Origin: CBDBZL01 sp965213545
GTDB lineage: Bacteria; Pseudomonadota; Alphaproteobacteria; Sphingomonadales; Sphingomonadaceae
Length of the DNA: 64,000 nt
Assembly: GCA_965213545.1 (NCBI GenBank)
Contig: CBDBZL010000002.1
Location: forward strand, 1,302,001 to 1,366,000
Reading direction: 5' to 3'
Shown here: piece by piece, positions 18,062 through 26,741 of the stretch
How positions within the stretch are numbered: position 1 is the stretch's first letter
How the letters are laid out: each line of letters starts with the position of its first letter
Translations under genes and position numbers: made by a program
The notes under the pieces: generated by a model
What the model saw: the letters and a program-made list of their open reading frames with translations, nothing else
Told to the model about the DNA's origin: nothing
Databases searched by the model: none

Positions 18062-19051
18062 ATGAGCGCGCGCACACCCGTTGTCCCGGCCGATGACCAG
18101 GGCATCGCTCATGCAGCGCGGCTCCTGCGCGATGGCGGGCTGGTGGCGATCCCTACGGAGACGGTCTACGGCCTTGCCGCCCGGGCTGACGATTCGAACG
18201 CTGTGTCCCGCATCTTCGCTGCCAAGGGCCGACCGGCGCATAACCCGCTGATCGTTCACGTGGCCGACTTCGCCCAGGCTGACGACCTCGTGGAGTGGGA
18301 TGCCACGCCATCGCAGGTCAACCGGCAGCTAACCGGACCTGGGGGAACCCCCTACGAAACCAGGGCCTTCGCCCAGCAAGTCTGGCCCGGTCCGGTCACA
18401 CTGGTTCTGCCACGCCGCGCCGATGCGCCGCTCGCTGCCGGCATCAGCGCCGGCCTCGCCACGTTGGCGGTGCGAATGCCCGCGCACCCCATCGCGCGCG
18501 CGCTGATCGCACAAACCGGCGCGCTGGCTGCTCCCTCGGCCAACCGCAGCGGCTTTGTCAGCCCCACCAGCGCTGCCCATGTGCTGGCGACGCTGGACGG
18601 GCGGATCGACCTGATCCTGGATGCCGGGCCGTGTGAGGGCGGCGTCGAATCGACCATTCTGGCACCCGACGGCGCGGGCGGCTGGCGGGTGCTGCGGTCG
18701 GGGCTTGCCGAAGGTCTGGCAAGCGAGGGGATCACGGCGGACGGCAACTCGGTCAGGCAACATGGAAAGGTCGAAGCGCCCGGCCAATTCGCCAGTCACT
18801 ACTCTCCCGCAAAGCCCGTACGGCTGGAGGCGCGATCGGTGCATGCCGGGGAGTTCATGATCGGCTTCGGCGCGATCGCCGGGGATGTGACGCTCTCGCC
18901 GAGCGGAAACCTGGAGGAAGCGGCGCAGCGGCTTTACGCCTGTCTGCACGAGGCGGCGGCGGCGCCCCAAATGAGCGTTGCGGTAGCGCCGGTTCCTCGC
19001 GAAGGGCTGGGGATCGCGATCAACGACCGGCTATCCCGCGCCGCCGCCTGA
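18062..19051 (+). CDS. tsaC: L-threonylcarbamoyladenylate synthase (Sua5/YrdC/TsaC)
   Basis: A 329-residue Sua5-type enzyme. The YrdC domain has GLVAIPTETVYGLAA, KGRPAHNPLIVHV and APSANRSGFVSPT; a linker with PGQFASHYSP leads to the Sua5 C-terminal domain. It makes the threonylcarbamoyl-AMP used for t6A37 on ANN-decoding tRNAs. It is the last clearly core gene before the accessory region. Confidence 0.95.
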   Translation: MSARTPVVPADDQGIAHAARLLRDGGLVAIPTETVYGLAARADDSNAVSRIFAAKGRPAHNPLIVHVADFAQADDLVEWDATPSQVNRQLTGPGGTPYETRAFAQQVWPGPVTLVLPRRADAPLAAGISAGLATLAVRMPAHPIARALIAQTGALAAPSANRSGFVSPTSAAHVLATLDGRIDLILDAGPCEGGVESTILAPDGAGGWRVLRSGLAEGLASEGITADGNSVRQHGKVEAPGQFASHYSPAKPVRLEARSVHAGEFMIGFGAIAGDVTLSPSGNLEEAAQRLYACLHEAAAAPQMSVAVAPVPREGLGIAINDRLSRAAA

Positions 19052-19102
19052 TCTTCTCCAGCCACGTATGAGCAAGCCTTAACCCGGCCAGCTCACGCTA
19101 AC

Positions 19103-19591
19103 TCACGAAGGCGATGCATCCAGCACCTGCGAACGCAGCGCGCTGAAGTGAACGCTGAGCGCCTTCCAGCCATCACCGGTGCGAACGCAGGTGGCCGTGG
19201 CGAAACCCGGGCGCTGACGGAAACCTGAACCTTGCGGCTTGCCCCGCTCGTTGAAGAAACAAGATACGACGGCGCTGTCCTCGGCAAGCGCCATCGTCTG
19301 GACGGTTTGCGCAATCCACTCATGCGCTTCCCAGCTGTCGCGGTGAAAGGCCAGATGATCGGCATAGGCATCGTGATCGAGCGGGAATGGCACGTCGTGG
19401 ACGATGGCCAATCCCTCGGGAAGGAGGAAATCGAGCCGCCTGGCGCTGTCGAACGCGCCTTCGTGCGCAGCCAGAAATGCCTGTGTCGCCGGATTGGCCT
19501 GCGCTGCCGATTGCTGAGCCATGGCAGGGCCGGCAAGCGCCGCTCCGGCGGTAACATGCAAGGAACCGGCAATCATCTTGCGTCTGTTCAT
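19103..19591 (-). CDS. Exported NTF2-fold (SnoaL-like) protein
   Basis: A 162-residue protein with a signal peptide (MNRRKMIAGSLHVTAGAAL to about AMAQ at residue 25) and one NTF2-like domain. It shares with the next gene a [K]P-x-x-GFR-x-RP segment and a C-terminal strand around the W in DGWKALS, so the two are tandem paralogues. The signal peptide puts this copy in the periplasm while its sister stays in the cytoplasm. It is last of the operon that starts at the TonB receptor at 25643. Function unknown; catalytic or ligand-binding roles are both possible. Confidence 0.65.
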   Translation of the reverse strand: MNRRKMIAGSLHVTAGAALAGPAMAQQSAAQANPATQAFLAAHEGAFDSARRLDFLLPEGLAIVHDVPFPLDHDAYADHLAFHRDSWEAHEWIAQTVQTMALAEDSAVVSCFFNERGKPQGSGFRQRPGFATATCVRTGDGWKALSVHFSALRSQVLDASPS

Positions 19592-19609
19592 CGTGCTGAT
19601 CCTGTCCTG

Positions 19610-20017
19610 TTAGCCGGGCGACTGGGCGCTGACATGACCGATGATCGGGCTCTGGTGCCAGCTCGACATTCGCCAGCCTTCGGGCAGCTTGATCCAGCCT
19701 TGCGAGAACATCATCGGTCTGAGGCGGAAGCCCGCATCGCGCGGTTTGCCCCGAAACATGGCGAAACCCGCCGCTACGCCGGTGTTGCCCTGTCGCCGCA
19801 CGCGGACATGGTGCGGTTTCCAGGAGAAGCCCTCCCAGGTCGAGTTCAGGTGAAAAGCGATATGCTCCTGGAAGCCGGCACGGTCGACACGAAAGGGAAG
19901 GTCCTCGTCCATGATGACCGCGTCGGCCAGGATATGGCCGTAGAACGCGTCGAGATCGCCGGTCGCCAGCGCGTTTTCCAGCGAGCGGAACGCTTGCTCC
20001 AGTTCATTCATGGGCAC
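19610..20017 (-). CDS. Cytoplasmic NTF2-fold (SnoaL-like) protein
   Basis: A 135-residue single-domain NTF2-like protein with the helix LEQAFRSLENALATGDLDAFY, the D-x-D segment DEDLPF and the GFRLRP motif shared with the downstream exported paralogue 18 nt away. It lies 7 nt after the alpha/beta-hydrolase-fold gene, clearly in one operon. Such proteins isomerise, hydrate or bind small hydrophobic molecules. No substrate can be named. Confidence 0.65.
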   Translation of the reverse strand: MPMNELEQAFRSLENALATGDLDAFYGHILADAVIMDEDLPFRVDRAGFQEHIAFHLNSTWEGFSWKPHHVRVRRQGNTGVAAGFAMFRGKPRDAGFRLRPMMFSQGWIKLPEGWRMSSWHQSPIIGHVSAQSPG

Positions 20018-20024
20018 ATCCCTT

Positions 20025-20819
20025 TCAACCCTGGACCGATTCGATGAATTCGCTCAGTTCGCGGGCGACACCGTCCGGGTCCCGGTCGGGCTGGAAATCG
20101 GAACCGCCGACAATGCTGCGCCTGGCATCCGGACGCAGTTCTCCCGCCCGCTCGAACAGCGGCCACAGCACATCGTCCTTCGAACAGCAGATATGAAGCG
20201 GCACCTTGACGCCGCGATACAGCGCCTCGGCGTCCTGGTTCCAGACCGCGTCGAACGCCATGGGCATCGTGCGGTGCGCGATCAGATGATCGACCATCTC
20301 GCGGCGGTGCAACTCGACCGATGATGCTGCGCCAATCATCGCCAGATAGTCCCAGGCAACCTTTAGGAATTCGCCGCTGGCCTCCACTTCGAACGGTTTG
20401 GTGAAGACCTTGCGATACTCCTCGCGTTCTTGCTCGTTGGCCAGCACGGGCCCTATCAGCGTGAGCGAGGCTATGCGTTCCGGCTTCGCAACCGCCATTT
20501 CCAGCGCCACGCAACCGCCCGTGTGATGGCCGCAGATGTGGAACTGGCCGATCCCCAGATCATCGATCGCCTCGAGCAAGCGGTCGGCCGGCTCGCGCAG
20601 ATTGGGGATGTCCTTTGGCTGATAGGACTGACCAAAACCCGGCGTGTCGAACGCCAGGCAATGGAAGCGGTCGGACAAACGCTCCATGACCTGTTCGAAC
20701 ATCACTCCGGAAGATGCGGTCTGGTGGAAGAAGCAGATCGCTGGCAAGCCTGCATCCCCGGCTTCGCGGACGTGGATCTGTCCATCGCGGCAATCGGCGA
20801 AGCGACGTCTGATGGTCAC
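20025..20819 (-). CDS. Alpha/beta-hydrolase-fold protein with GHHTG elbow (non-canonical), copy 1
   Basis: A 264-residue alpha/beta hydrolase fold. The oxyanion region reads FFHQTASSG (His32-Gln33) and the beta4 turn DTPGFGQS. The nucleophile elbow is GHHTG at residues 97-101, putting His99 where Ser, Cys or Asp normally sits. The usual catalytic His near the C-terminus is replaced: the expected position reads GGSDFQPD. An acidic pair remains (SKDD). The classical triad is therefore missing at two positions, so ordinary ester hydrolysis is doubtful; it could be a lyase, a cofactor-free oxygenase or a binding protein. It lies in the receptor-cupin-methyltransferase operon. Confidence 0.75.
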   Translation of the reverse strand: MTIRRRFADCRDGQIHVREAGDAGLPAICFFHQTASSGVMFEQVMERLSDRFHCLAFDTPGFGQSYQPKDIPNLREPADRLLEAIDDLGIGQFHICGHHTGGCVALEMAVAKPERIASLTLIGPVLANEQEREEYRKVFTKPFEVEASGEFLKVAWDYLAMIGAASSVELHRREMVDHLIAHRTMPMAFDAVWNQDAEALYRGVKVPLHICCSKDDVLWPLFERAGELRPDARRSIVGGSDFQPDRDPDGVARELSEFIESVQG

Positions 20820-20984
20820 CGGCCCGCCCTCGCCCGGTTCACCCGCATTCCGGACGCCAGCGCGATCTCGACCTTTATCCCCGCATCAGCCAGATCGATC
20901 ACATTATAGTAATGGGTCAACCGCACCCCCCCTTGCTCATATTGTCATTGCCACGAATGCGCTGACCGGACAGAGCCGCGCGGC

Positions 20985-21347
20985 TCAATCCTGATCCGTT
21001 TCGACTAGCGATATCGCATCATCATAGGGCGTCGATTTCTGGCCTTCGCGCGCCAGTTCCTCGCGCTCATGATGGATAATCCGCAGGATATTGCCGAGAT
21101 AGACTTCGCGCCAGTCGTCACGCTCTTCGCGCACCTTGGCATCGGGAATGAAGCTGTCGACGCTCTCGCGGGTAATCGGCTTGCTTTCTTCAGACAGGCG
21201 CTCGATCGTGTCGAGGCGGTCGCGCAGCACCGCCACTTCCCCGGCCAACGCCATGGTGATCGACAGCACTTTGTCGATCGCCGGGTCCTTGAAATATTGC
21301 GGGCGCTGACCCTTGGCCTTTTTTTGCAGCTCGACACGTTCGGTCAT
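20985..21347 (-). CDS. Small helical protein paired with methyltransferase, copy 1
   Basis: A 120-residue charged, probably all-helical protein of no family I recognise. It is homologous to the protein at 36999-37367: both have [KR]G[QK]RP-x-[FY] near the N-terminus, a hydrophobic helix, and [VA]-x-RDR[LI]DT[IL]ER about residues 42-50. Both genes come directly after a paralogous methyltransferase gene, so it is probably a subunit or partner of that enzyme. A strong AAGGGGGG-type ribosome-binding site precedes the ATG. Confidence 0.7.
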   Translation of the reverse strand: MTERVELQKKAKGQRPQYFKDPAIDKVLSITMALAGEVAVLRDRLDTIERLSEESKPITRESVDSFIPDAKVREERDDWREVYLGNILRIIHHEREELAREGQKSTPYDDAISLVETDQD

Positions 21348-21411
21348 CGGCTCCCCCCTTCAAGCAACGGGCGGCCGGAAACGCGATGGCTTCCGGCCGT
21401 CCATGTTAGGC

Positions 21412-22584
21412 TTACTTGCGGACGCCCCAGACCCACCAGGCACCACCGCCGCCGAAATCGCCGCCCTGGAACACCTTGGTGCGGCGCGCCTCTTCGGCCT
21501 CGAATGCGCTGGGCTGATAGCCTTCGAACGCCTTGGCCGCATCGAAGCCTGTCTCCTCGGCGATCTGGTTGGCCTCAATCTCGTGAGCGGCACCCCAGAA
21601 AGGCTCATTGTTGTTGCGCGTATCCCAATCCAGCATGAACGCGTCATAGGCGGGAAGATCGCGATAAGGCGGCGTCTCGGCGTGGATGACCACCCCGCTT
21701 TCGCCCAGCAGCCGATGGCATTCGCGCATGATGTTGCGGATTGCCCGGTGACTGGTCTCGTGCACCAGGATGTGGCTGACGATCAGGTCGAAATGGCCAT
21801 CGGCGAAATCGGTCTTCTCGGCGTTCTGCTGGCTGAAATGCACTTCCTTGCCAAGCGAGCGGGCACGGGCATGTGCATAGCGCAGCACCGGCGCGCCGAT
21901 ATCGATGCCGTAGACTTCGGCATCGGGATAGGCGTCGCAGTAAGGCAGCGTGGAATGACCCACGGTGCAGCCCATGTCGAGAATGCGGCGCGGCTTCAGA
22001 TCGGGGAAGTTCTGCTTCAGATAGGCGATCGTGGTATCGCCGATATCAGAATTGAGCGGCCCCATCCGGCCCATGGCATAGATATAGACCGCCCGGTCGT
22101 AGAGCGCGCCATTGGCAAGATCGTTCTCGGCGAACTCGGTATGATAGCCGCCCGGCATGCAATGGATGTCGACCGACTGGTGATAGCGGGGGACCTCCAG
22201 CTCGGGATCGAGGCGCAGACTGCCAAGGTTCTGGTCAAGCTGCCCCGCCTTGCCGATAAGGTCGGGAAGCTGCCGCTCGATCGGCAGTTGCGCCGACTTC
22301 CACATCATCTCCTGGCTGTTGCGCTGCAACGCGCTCCAGAAGTTGAAATAGGGGTCTTCGTTCATCGCCCGGCGCATGTCGTGCAACGTGTCGGCATTGC
22401 GGTTTTCCGCCTTCTTGAACACCGCCCCGGCGCGGCCGGTGAACGCGTCCTTATTGCCTACTGAAACCTGGCTGGCGAGGTGATATTTCAGGCTCTTGAC
22501 GAATTCCTGTCGCGCAAACTCGTCGGAGTTCGGCACGGGGTAAACATCATGCTTGAACTGGCTCTTGAGGTCCATCTCGGTCAT
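21412..22584 (-). CDS. Class I SAM-dependent methyltransferase-like protein, copy 1
   Basis: A 390-residue protein. The N-terminal ~130 residues are helical, followed by an unusual conserved VDIHCMPGGY segment (138-147) and a Rossmann methyltransferase domain with motif I ILDMGCTVGHS (201-211), an acidic GIDIG strand end, and FDLIVSHILVHE. Near the C-terminus is NNNEPFWGA. It is a close paralogue of the protein at 35782-37002, including the non-standard segments. A methyltransferase inside a receptor-led catabolic operon is odd; it may modify the substrate, or use SAM without methyl transfer. RBS AAAGGA before the ATG. Confidence 0.8.
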   Translation of the reverse strand: MTEMDLKSQFKHDVYPVPNSDEFARQEFVKSLKYHLASQVSVGNKDAFTGRAGAVFKKAENRNADTLHDMRRAMNEDPYFNFWSALQRNSQEMMWKSAQLPIERQLPDLIGKAGQLDQNLGSLRLDPELEVPRYHQSVDIHCMPGGYHTEFAENDLANGALYDRAVYIYAMGRMGPLNSDIGDTTIAYLKQNFPDLKPRRILDMGCTVGHSTLPYCDAYPDAEVYGIDIGAPVLRYAHARARSLGKEVHFSQQNAEKTDFADGHFDLIVSHILVHETSHRAIRNIMRECHRLLGESGVVIHAETPPYRDLPAYDAFMLDWDTRNNNEPFWGAAHEIEANQIAEETGFDAAKAFEGYQPSAFEAEEARRTKVFQGGDFGGGGAWWVWGVRK

Positions 22585-22661
22585 CGGGGCATCCTTTCAC
22601 TGGGTTGGAGCGCGGGTTTCTTCCGCTGGATTTCTATGAACAATCCCTGCTTCTCATTTTG

Positions 22662-23105
22662 TCACGCAGACATTTTCTTCAAGTCGGCCAGCGTGGGGAA
22701 CGGATAACCCGGGCTGGGCGGGCAGAAGCAGATATGGCGCAACGGCTTGTCGCCCAGCACCTTGACATGCTTGCGCGTGCCTACCGGATAGGTCCAGAAC
22801 ATGCCCGGCTTCACATGCACTTTGTGGTGCTCTGAGTAGAGCGGCGGGAGCCAGACATCGAGCTCCATCTCGCCCGAGATGCAATATTGAAACTCGTCAT
22901 GGGTAAACACCCAGTCGAACTCCTCCCCGGGCATGAAATCCTCGACGATGATCTGGCAATTGGGCTCATCGATCGCCGAATATCCGCGCACCTGGACACC
23001 AGGATTGAACGGCAGATCGAGCAGCGGCGCTGCGTCCAATGTCTCGTGATCGACCTCGTGGATCGCAAAGCCGGACCTTGCGGTGGGCGCTAATCCGATC
23101 GGCAC
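22662..23105 (-). CDS. Small cupin protein, copy 1
   Basis: A 147-residue single cupin. The core has FTHDEFQYCISGEMEL and PVGTRKHVKV, giving one His and one Glu in motif 1 and one His in motif 2. The C-terminal signature RHICFC-x5-PGYPFP recurs in the cupin at 28179-28619 (RHLCFC-x4-PGYPIP). It starts at a GTG behind a GGAGAGA ribosome-binding site, 48 nt after the TonB receptor stop, in the same operon. Possibly a metal-dependent isomerase or oxygenase; reduced metal ligands leave a binding or structural role open. Confidence 0.75.
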   Translation of the reverse strand: MPIGLAPTARSGFAIHEVDHETLDAAPLLDLPFNPGVQVRGYSAIDEPNCQIIVEDFMPGEEFDWVFTHDEFQYCISGEMELDVWLPPLYSEHHKVHVKPGMFWTYPVGTRKHVKVLGDKPLRHICFCPPSPGYPFPTLADLKKMSA

Positions 23106-23153
23106 GATCTCTCTCCTGTTGCTTCGCCCGGTTCAATCCGGTCTAGCGGCCGT

Positions 23154-25643
23154 CTAGAAGTCATAACGCACCTCGACGCCATAGGTTCGATCGGGCGCGC
23201 GGAAAACCGCGTGAGCGGTGGGCAGGATGACGACAGCGTCACTATTGTAGCTCTTGTCGAGCAGGTTCTTCGACCAAAGCGCCACCTGCCAACGCTCATT
23301 GCCCACCCCGATACGCGCATTGACGATGTCGATCGGGCTGCGCTCGGTATTGGCCACGTTGCGCTGGTCGTAGAAGATCGTTCCGGTGCGGGTGTAATCG
23401 CCACGCAGCAGCAGCTCCAGGTCGTCGCGCAAGGGCTGCGTCAGCTGGAAGCCGGCGGAGATATTATATTCCGGAACGAAGGGGATGCGGTTGCCGATGA
23501 TGGCCTCGCGGTCCGCCGGGTTCTGGCTGTCGATATCGGTGATCTCGTCATCAAGGTAGCCCACCCCGCCAAACAAGGTCAGCTCGTCGGTGACGCGCGC
23601 ATTAATGTCGATTTCCGCGCCATAAATCTCGGTCTGCTTGATCTGGCTGATCGCCTGGATACCGCCCGTCGGGAAGAATTCGAACTGCTGCGCATTCTCC
23701 ACCGAGGTATAGAACACCGCGCCATTGATGGCGATCCGCCGATTAAGCAATGTGGACTTGAAGCCCACCTCGAAGGAATCGGACACTTCCTTGTCGTAGC
23801 TATCCTGAACCAGAACATCGGGAAGACCCGCAAGCAGAACTTCGCGTGTGCCGATCGGGTTGAAACCGCCCGACTTGAAGCTGCGTCCGTAACCGGCAAA
23901 GACCGAGCCGTTGCCGCTGGGAAACTTGTAGGTCAGCGTAACCTTGGGCTGCAACTGGCGGAAGGTGCGCGAATCCTGGCAGTCCTCGACCGCGCGCCCG
24001 GCGATCGCGACACACAGATTGTAGTTTTCCGCCGGCGCACCCGGTGCAACGCCGAAGAACGGGTTGGCCAGATCAGGGGTGAGCGATTGCACGCTGCGCT
24101 CCTCGATATCGTAGCGCAGCGCCGCCTGAAGCTCGATTTCCTCGGTGATGTCGAACTGGATGTTGCCGAACGGGGCGTAATTGCGGGCCTCGTACCGGTT
24201 GGCATCGTAGTTCAGCGTGGGATTGTTCGTCCCCGGGCCGTCAATGCCCAATGTCGGCAGGATGGTCCCGCCGCCGATGATCAACCGCTCGACAGGGGAA
24301 ACCGGCGCGCCGATATCGGTCCCGGCGATGACGAAGGGCGGTTGCAGGTTGCCTTCGGCATCTACGGGAATGCGTCCGTTCAACCCCTGTTCGGTATAGA
24401 ACAGCCGGTTGGAGTCGAGGAAGAAGAACCCGACCTGCCAGCGAAGGCGCTGATCGCCGGGCGATGTCAGGCGGATCTCCTGGATGATCGCCTCGTTCGA
24501 AATCCGGAACTTCTGCGTGTTGTCACCAAAGGCGGCAATGATGTTCAACTCTAGTCCCGGCGAAATCGCGTCGGAGTTGAAATCATTGCCCTGGAAGGAA
24601 AAGTCCGCATAGGGATAGTTCTTCGCCTGATAGCGGTCGATAATCTCCGAGAACGAGGTCACCGAAGTCAGGGTGGCCCAGCCAAACTCGTGATCGATTT
24701 TGAGTGCCGCGCTGAACTTGCTCTGATCGTTATCGCCCGGCACGTCCGAGGTGTAGGGCAGGCTGGTATCGTCGGTGTCTATCTCGTCGACGAACACGCC
24801 GCCCACCGTGGTGCCGATCACCTGCGAGTTGAACGCGATCGCCCCGCCCGATACCTCGCTTGCATTTACCCGTACATCGAAGGTCGTCGGCCCGCCATCG
24901 TCCCAGATCGCCCGCAGCCGGCCGATCTTCTCGGTCGCGCGCATGACGTTCTCGCCGGTGTTGATGTTCTCGTAAGGACCATCGGTATCGCTCAGCGCGG
25001 CGGATGCGCGGAACCGCAGTTTTCCAGGAATGATCGGACCGCCCACGCTGGCGCTCAGGCTGGCCGCCTCGTAATTGCCATAGCTCGCTCGCACCGATCC
25101 TTCGAACTCGTCGGTCGGCTCGATTGTGCGGATGATGATCGCGCCCGCCGCGGCGTTGCGGCCGTAAAGCGCGCCCTGCGGACCCTTCAGCACCTCAATC
25201 TGCGCAACGTCGAACAATTCGCCGTTGAACTCGTTCTGGGTGGCCAACTGGACGCCGTCGATCACGATCGCCACCGCGCCTTCGGACTGGCGGACCGAGG
25301 TCTGGCCACGGATATTGACGAAAAACTCGCCCGCGTGGTTCGAGGTCTGGAAGGCCACGTTCGGCGTCAGAGAGAGGAAATCCTCGGGCCGGGCGATGCC
25401 GGCGTTCTGGATCAGCTCCTCGCTGAACACCTGCACCGAGACCGGCACATCGACGAAGGCCTGGTCGCGCTTCAGTCCGGTCACCACGATCACATTCTCC
25501 GGCGCCACGTCATCGATCGGCTCGTCGGTCAGTTCATCCTGCAACGAGATCGAGTCCGCATCCTCCGCCGTGGTTTGAGCATTCGCCTGCGAGGCGATGG
25601 AAAACGCGGCAACCGACAGCAATAGGCGGAATTTAAGGCTCAT
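23154..25643 (-). CDS. TonB-dependent outer-membrane receptor, copy 1
   Basis: An 829-residue receptor. It has a signal peptide (about 22 residues, ASQANAQ), a TonB box-like ENVIVVTG, a plug domain (VPVSVQVF, IRGQTSV, VLKGPQGALYGRNAAAGAI) and a long beta-barrel ending in the aromatic YGVEVRYDF. It imports an unknown substrate across the outer membrane using TonB energy. It is first in a seven-gene operon (receptor, cupin, methyltransferase, helical protein, hydrolase-fold, two NTF2), so the substrate is presumably processed by those enzymes. A TTGTATACAG operator candidate lies upstream. Confidence 0.93.
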   Translation of the reverse strand: MSLKFRLLLSVAAFSIASQANAQTTAEDADSISLQDELTDEPIDDVAPENVIVVTGLKRDQAFVDVPVSVQVFSEELIQNAGIARPEDFLSLTPNVAFQTSNHAGEFFVNIRGQTSVRQSEGAVAIVIDGVQLATQNEFNGELFDVAQIEVLKGPQGALYGRNAAAGAIIIRTIEPTDEFEGSVRASYGNYEAASLSASVGGPIIPGKLRFRASAALSDTDGPYENINTGENVMRATEKIGRLRAIWDDGGPTTFDVRVNASEVSGGAIAFNSQVIGTTVGGVFVDEIDTDDTSLPYTSDVPGDNDQSKFSAALKIDHEFGWATLTSVTSFSEIIDRYQAKNYPYADFSFQGNDFNSDAISPGLELNIIAAFGDNTQKFRISNEAIIQEIRLTSPGDQRLRWQVGFFFLDSNRLFYTEQGLNGRIPVDAEGNLQPPFVIAGTDIGAPVSPVERLIIGGGTILPTLGIDGPGTNNPTLNYDANRYEARNYAPFGNIQFDITEEIELQAALRYDIEERSVQSLTPDLANPFFGVAPGAPAENYNLCVAIAGRAVEDCQDSRTFRQLQPKVTLTYKFPSGNGSVFAGYGRSFKSGGFNPIGTREVLLAGLPDVLVQDSYDKEVSDSFEVGFKSTLLNRRIAINGAVFYTSVENAQQFEFFPTGGIQAISQIKQTEIYGAEIDINARVTDELTLFGGVGYLDDEITDIDSQNPADREAIIGNRIPFVPEYNISAGFQLTQPLRDDLELLLRGDYTRTGTIFYDQRNVANTERSPIDIVNARIGVGNERWQVALWSKNLLDKSYNSDAVVILPTAHAVFRAPDRTYGVEVRYDF

Positions 25644-25713
25644 GCGGTTCTCTCCCCCTCGGGTTCCCTATCGCCGATGCGACACGGAGCCCGACCCTCC
25701 ATTGATCACAATT

Positions 25714-25723
25714 TTGTATACAG
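25714..25723. promoter_or_regulatory. GntR/FCD-type operator candidate, TTGTATACAG
   Basis: It contains the perfect 8-bp palindrome TGTATACA at 25715-25722, 71 bp upstream of the receptor start. TTGTATACAA-like sites are common operators of GntR regulators with FCD domains, and such a regulator is encoded 4.6 kb away. An identical 10-mer lies 212 bp further upstream. Confidence 0.6.
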
Positions 25724-25920
25724 GATAATCGACAGGGATTGCCGGTCCGTCAAGCCGAAAATTCGCCGGTCCCATGATGCTGTGCTGCTCGATTAGCATG
25801 TGTGGACAACAACAGAACGCCTGCCGCCCGAACACGCTCGATCAACCTTGATAACGGGCGAACATTTGTTCTGGTAACCGACGATGCGAGCGACCCCTTC
25901 TCAGCCAGGTCAGCGCCGGT

Positions 25921-26706
25921 TTAGCTTGTATACAGAAATCGGCGCAGGCTTTCGGCCACGGTCTCGGCATCCAGATCGGGCTCGTAGTTCGCGCCGGTTA
26001 TGTCCATCACCTCGGCCTTCGGCTGGATCTGTTTGGCGCGCTCCAGGAATGGGTAAAGCACGTCTTCCGGCGCGGCACCGATCAGCAACGGACATTCCAG
26101 CTTCTCATATTGCCCCATGAAATCCTGGTCCCAGACCGCGTTGTAGGACTGCACCCGCCCCCACCAGGCGCGCAGTTGATCGGCCATTTCGCGATGGATC
26201 AGCATAGGGTCGGCATGCGCGCCCAGATTGCGCAGGTATTCCCAGTTCTCGAGCAGGTAGGCACCGCTGACATTGGGCGTGAACGGGGTGCCGAAATGCT
26301 TCGAGAACTCGAGCCGCTCCTCGGCGGTCAGCGGCACCGGACCGATCAGCGCCATCTTCTGCGCCAGTCGCGGCTGCAAGGTCGCCAGTTCCACCGCGAT
26401 GCAGGCGCCGGTGTGGTGGCCAACCACGTTGCAGCTGTCGATCCCCAAAGCGCCGATCGCCTCGCCCATCCAGCGGGCGTAATCGGTCATGCTAGGTGAC
26501 GCATCCTCGGGCGCGTCGAACGATCCCCCGAAGCCGGGCGTATCAAGCGCATAGAGCGGCCCTGAGCCCTCGAGCCGATGCATCACCTTGATCCACATCT
26601 GGCTCGAGCTGGCGGTCTGGTGGAGGAAGACGGTCGGCGTTCCACTACCCTCCAGATGGCGGTAGTGAATTTGGCCGCCCGAACAATCGACATAGCCCTT
26701 GCGCAT
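25921..26706 (-). CDS. Alpha/beta-hydrolase-fold protein with GHHTG elbow, copy 2
   Basis: A 261-residue paralogue of the protein at 20025-20819. FLHQTASSS (His29-Gln30) marks the oxyanion region, then DTPGFGGS and the elbow GHHTG at residues 96-100 with His98 at the nucleophile position. The C-terminal catalytic His is again absent: that turn reads TGANYEPD, matching GGSDFQPD in copy 1. The ATG at 26706 follows an AAGGGG ribosome-binding site; an upstream TTG at 26745 would overlap the RutA-like stop. It is last in the FAD oxidase operon. Confidence 0.75.
   Translation of the reverse strand: MRKGYVDCSGGQIHYRHLEGSGTPTVFLHQTASSSQMWIKVMHRLEGSGPLYALDTPGFGGSFDAPEDASPSMTDYARWMGEAIGALGIDSCNVVGHHTGACIAVELATLQPRLAQKMALIGPVPLTAEERLEFSKHFGTPFTPNVSGAYLLENWEYLRNLGAHADPMLIHREMADQLRAWWGRVQSYNAVWDQDFMGQYEKLECPLLIGAAPEDVLYPFLERAKQIQPKAEVMDITGANYEPDLDAETVAESLRRFLYTS
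25926..25935. promoter_or_regulatory. Second TTGTATACAG copy
   Basis: The same 10-mer as at 25714-25723, inside the last codons of the adjacent hydrolase-fold gene. It could be an upstream auxiliary operator for looping repression of the receptor promoter. Being within coding sequence, it could also be coincidental. Confidence 0.4.
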
Positions 26707-26741
26707 CTCTGAAATCCCCTTCTTGTTTTCAATCGCCGCTA

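Noticed and set aside
23211..24554. 447-codon plus-strand frame opposite the TonB receptor
   Set aside because: No domain and fully antisense to a convincing receptor barrel.
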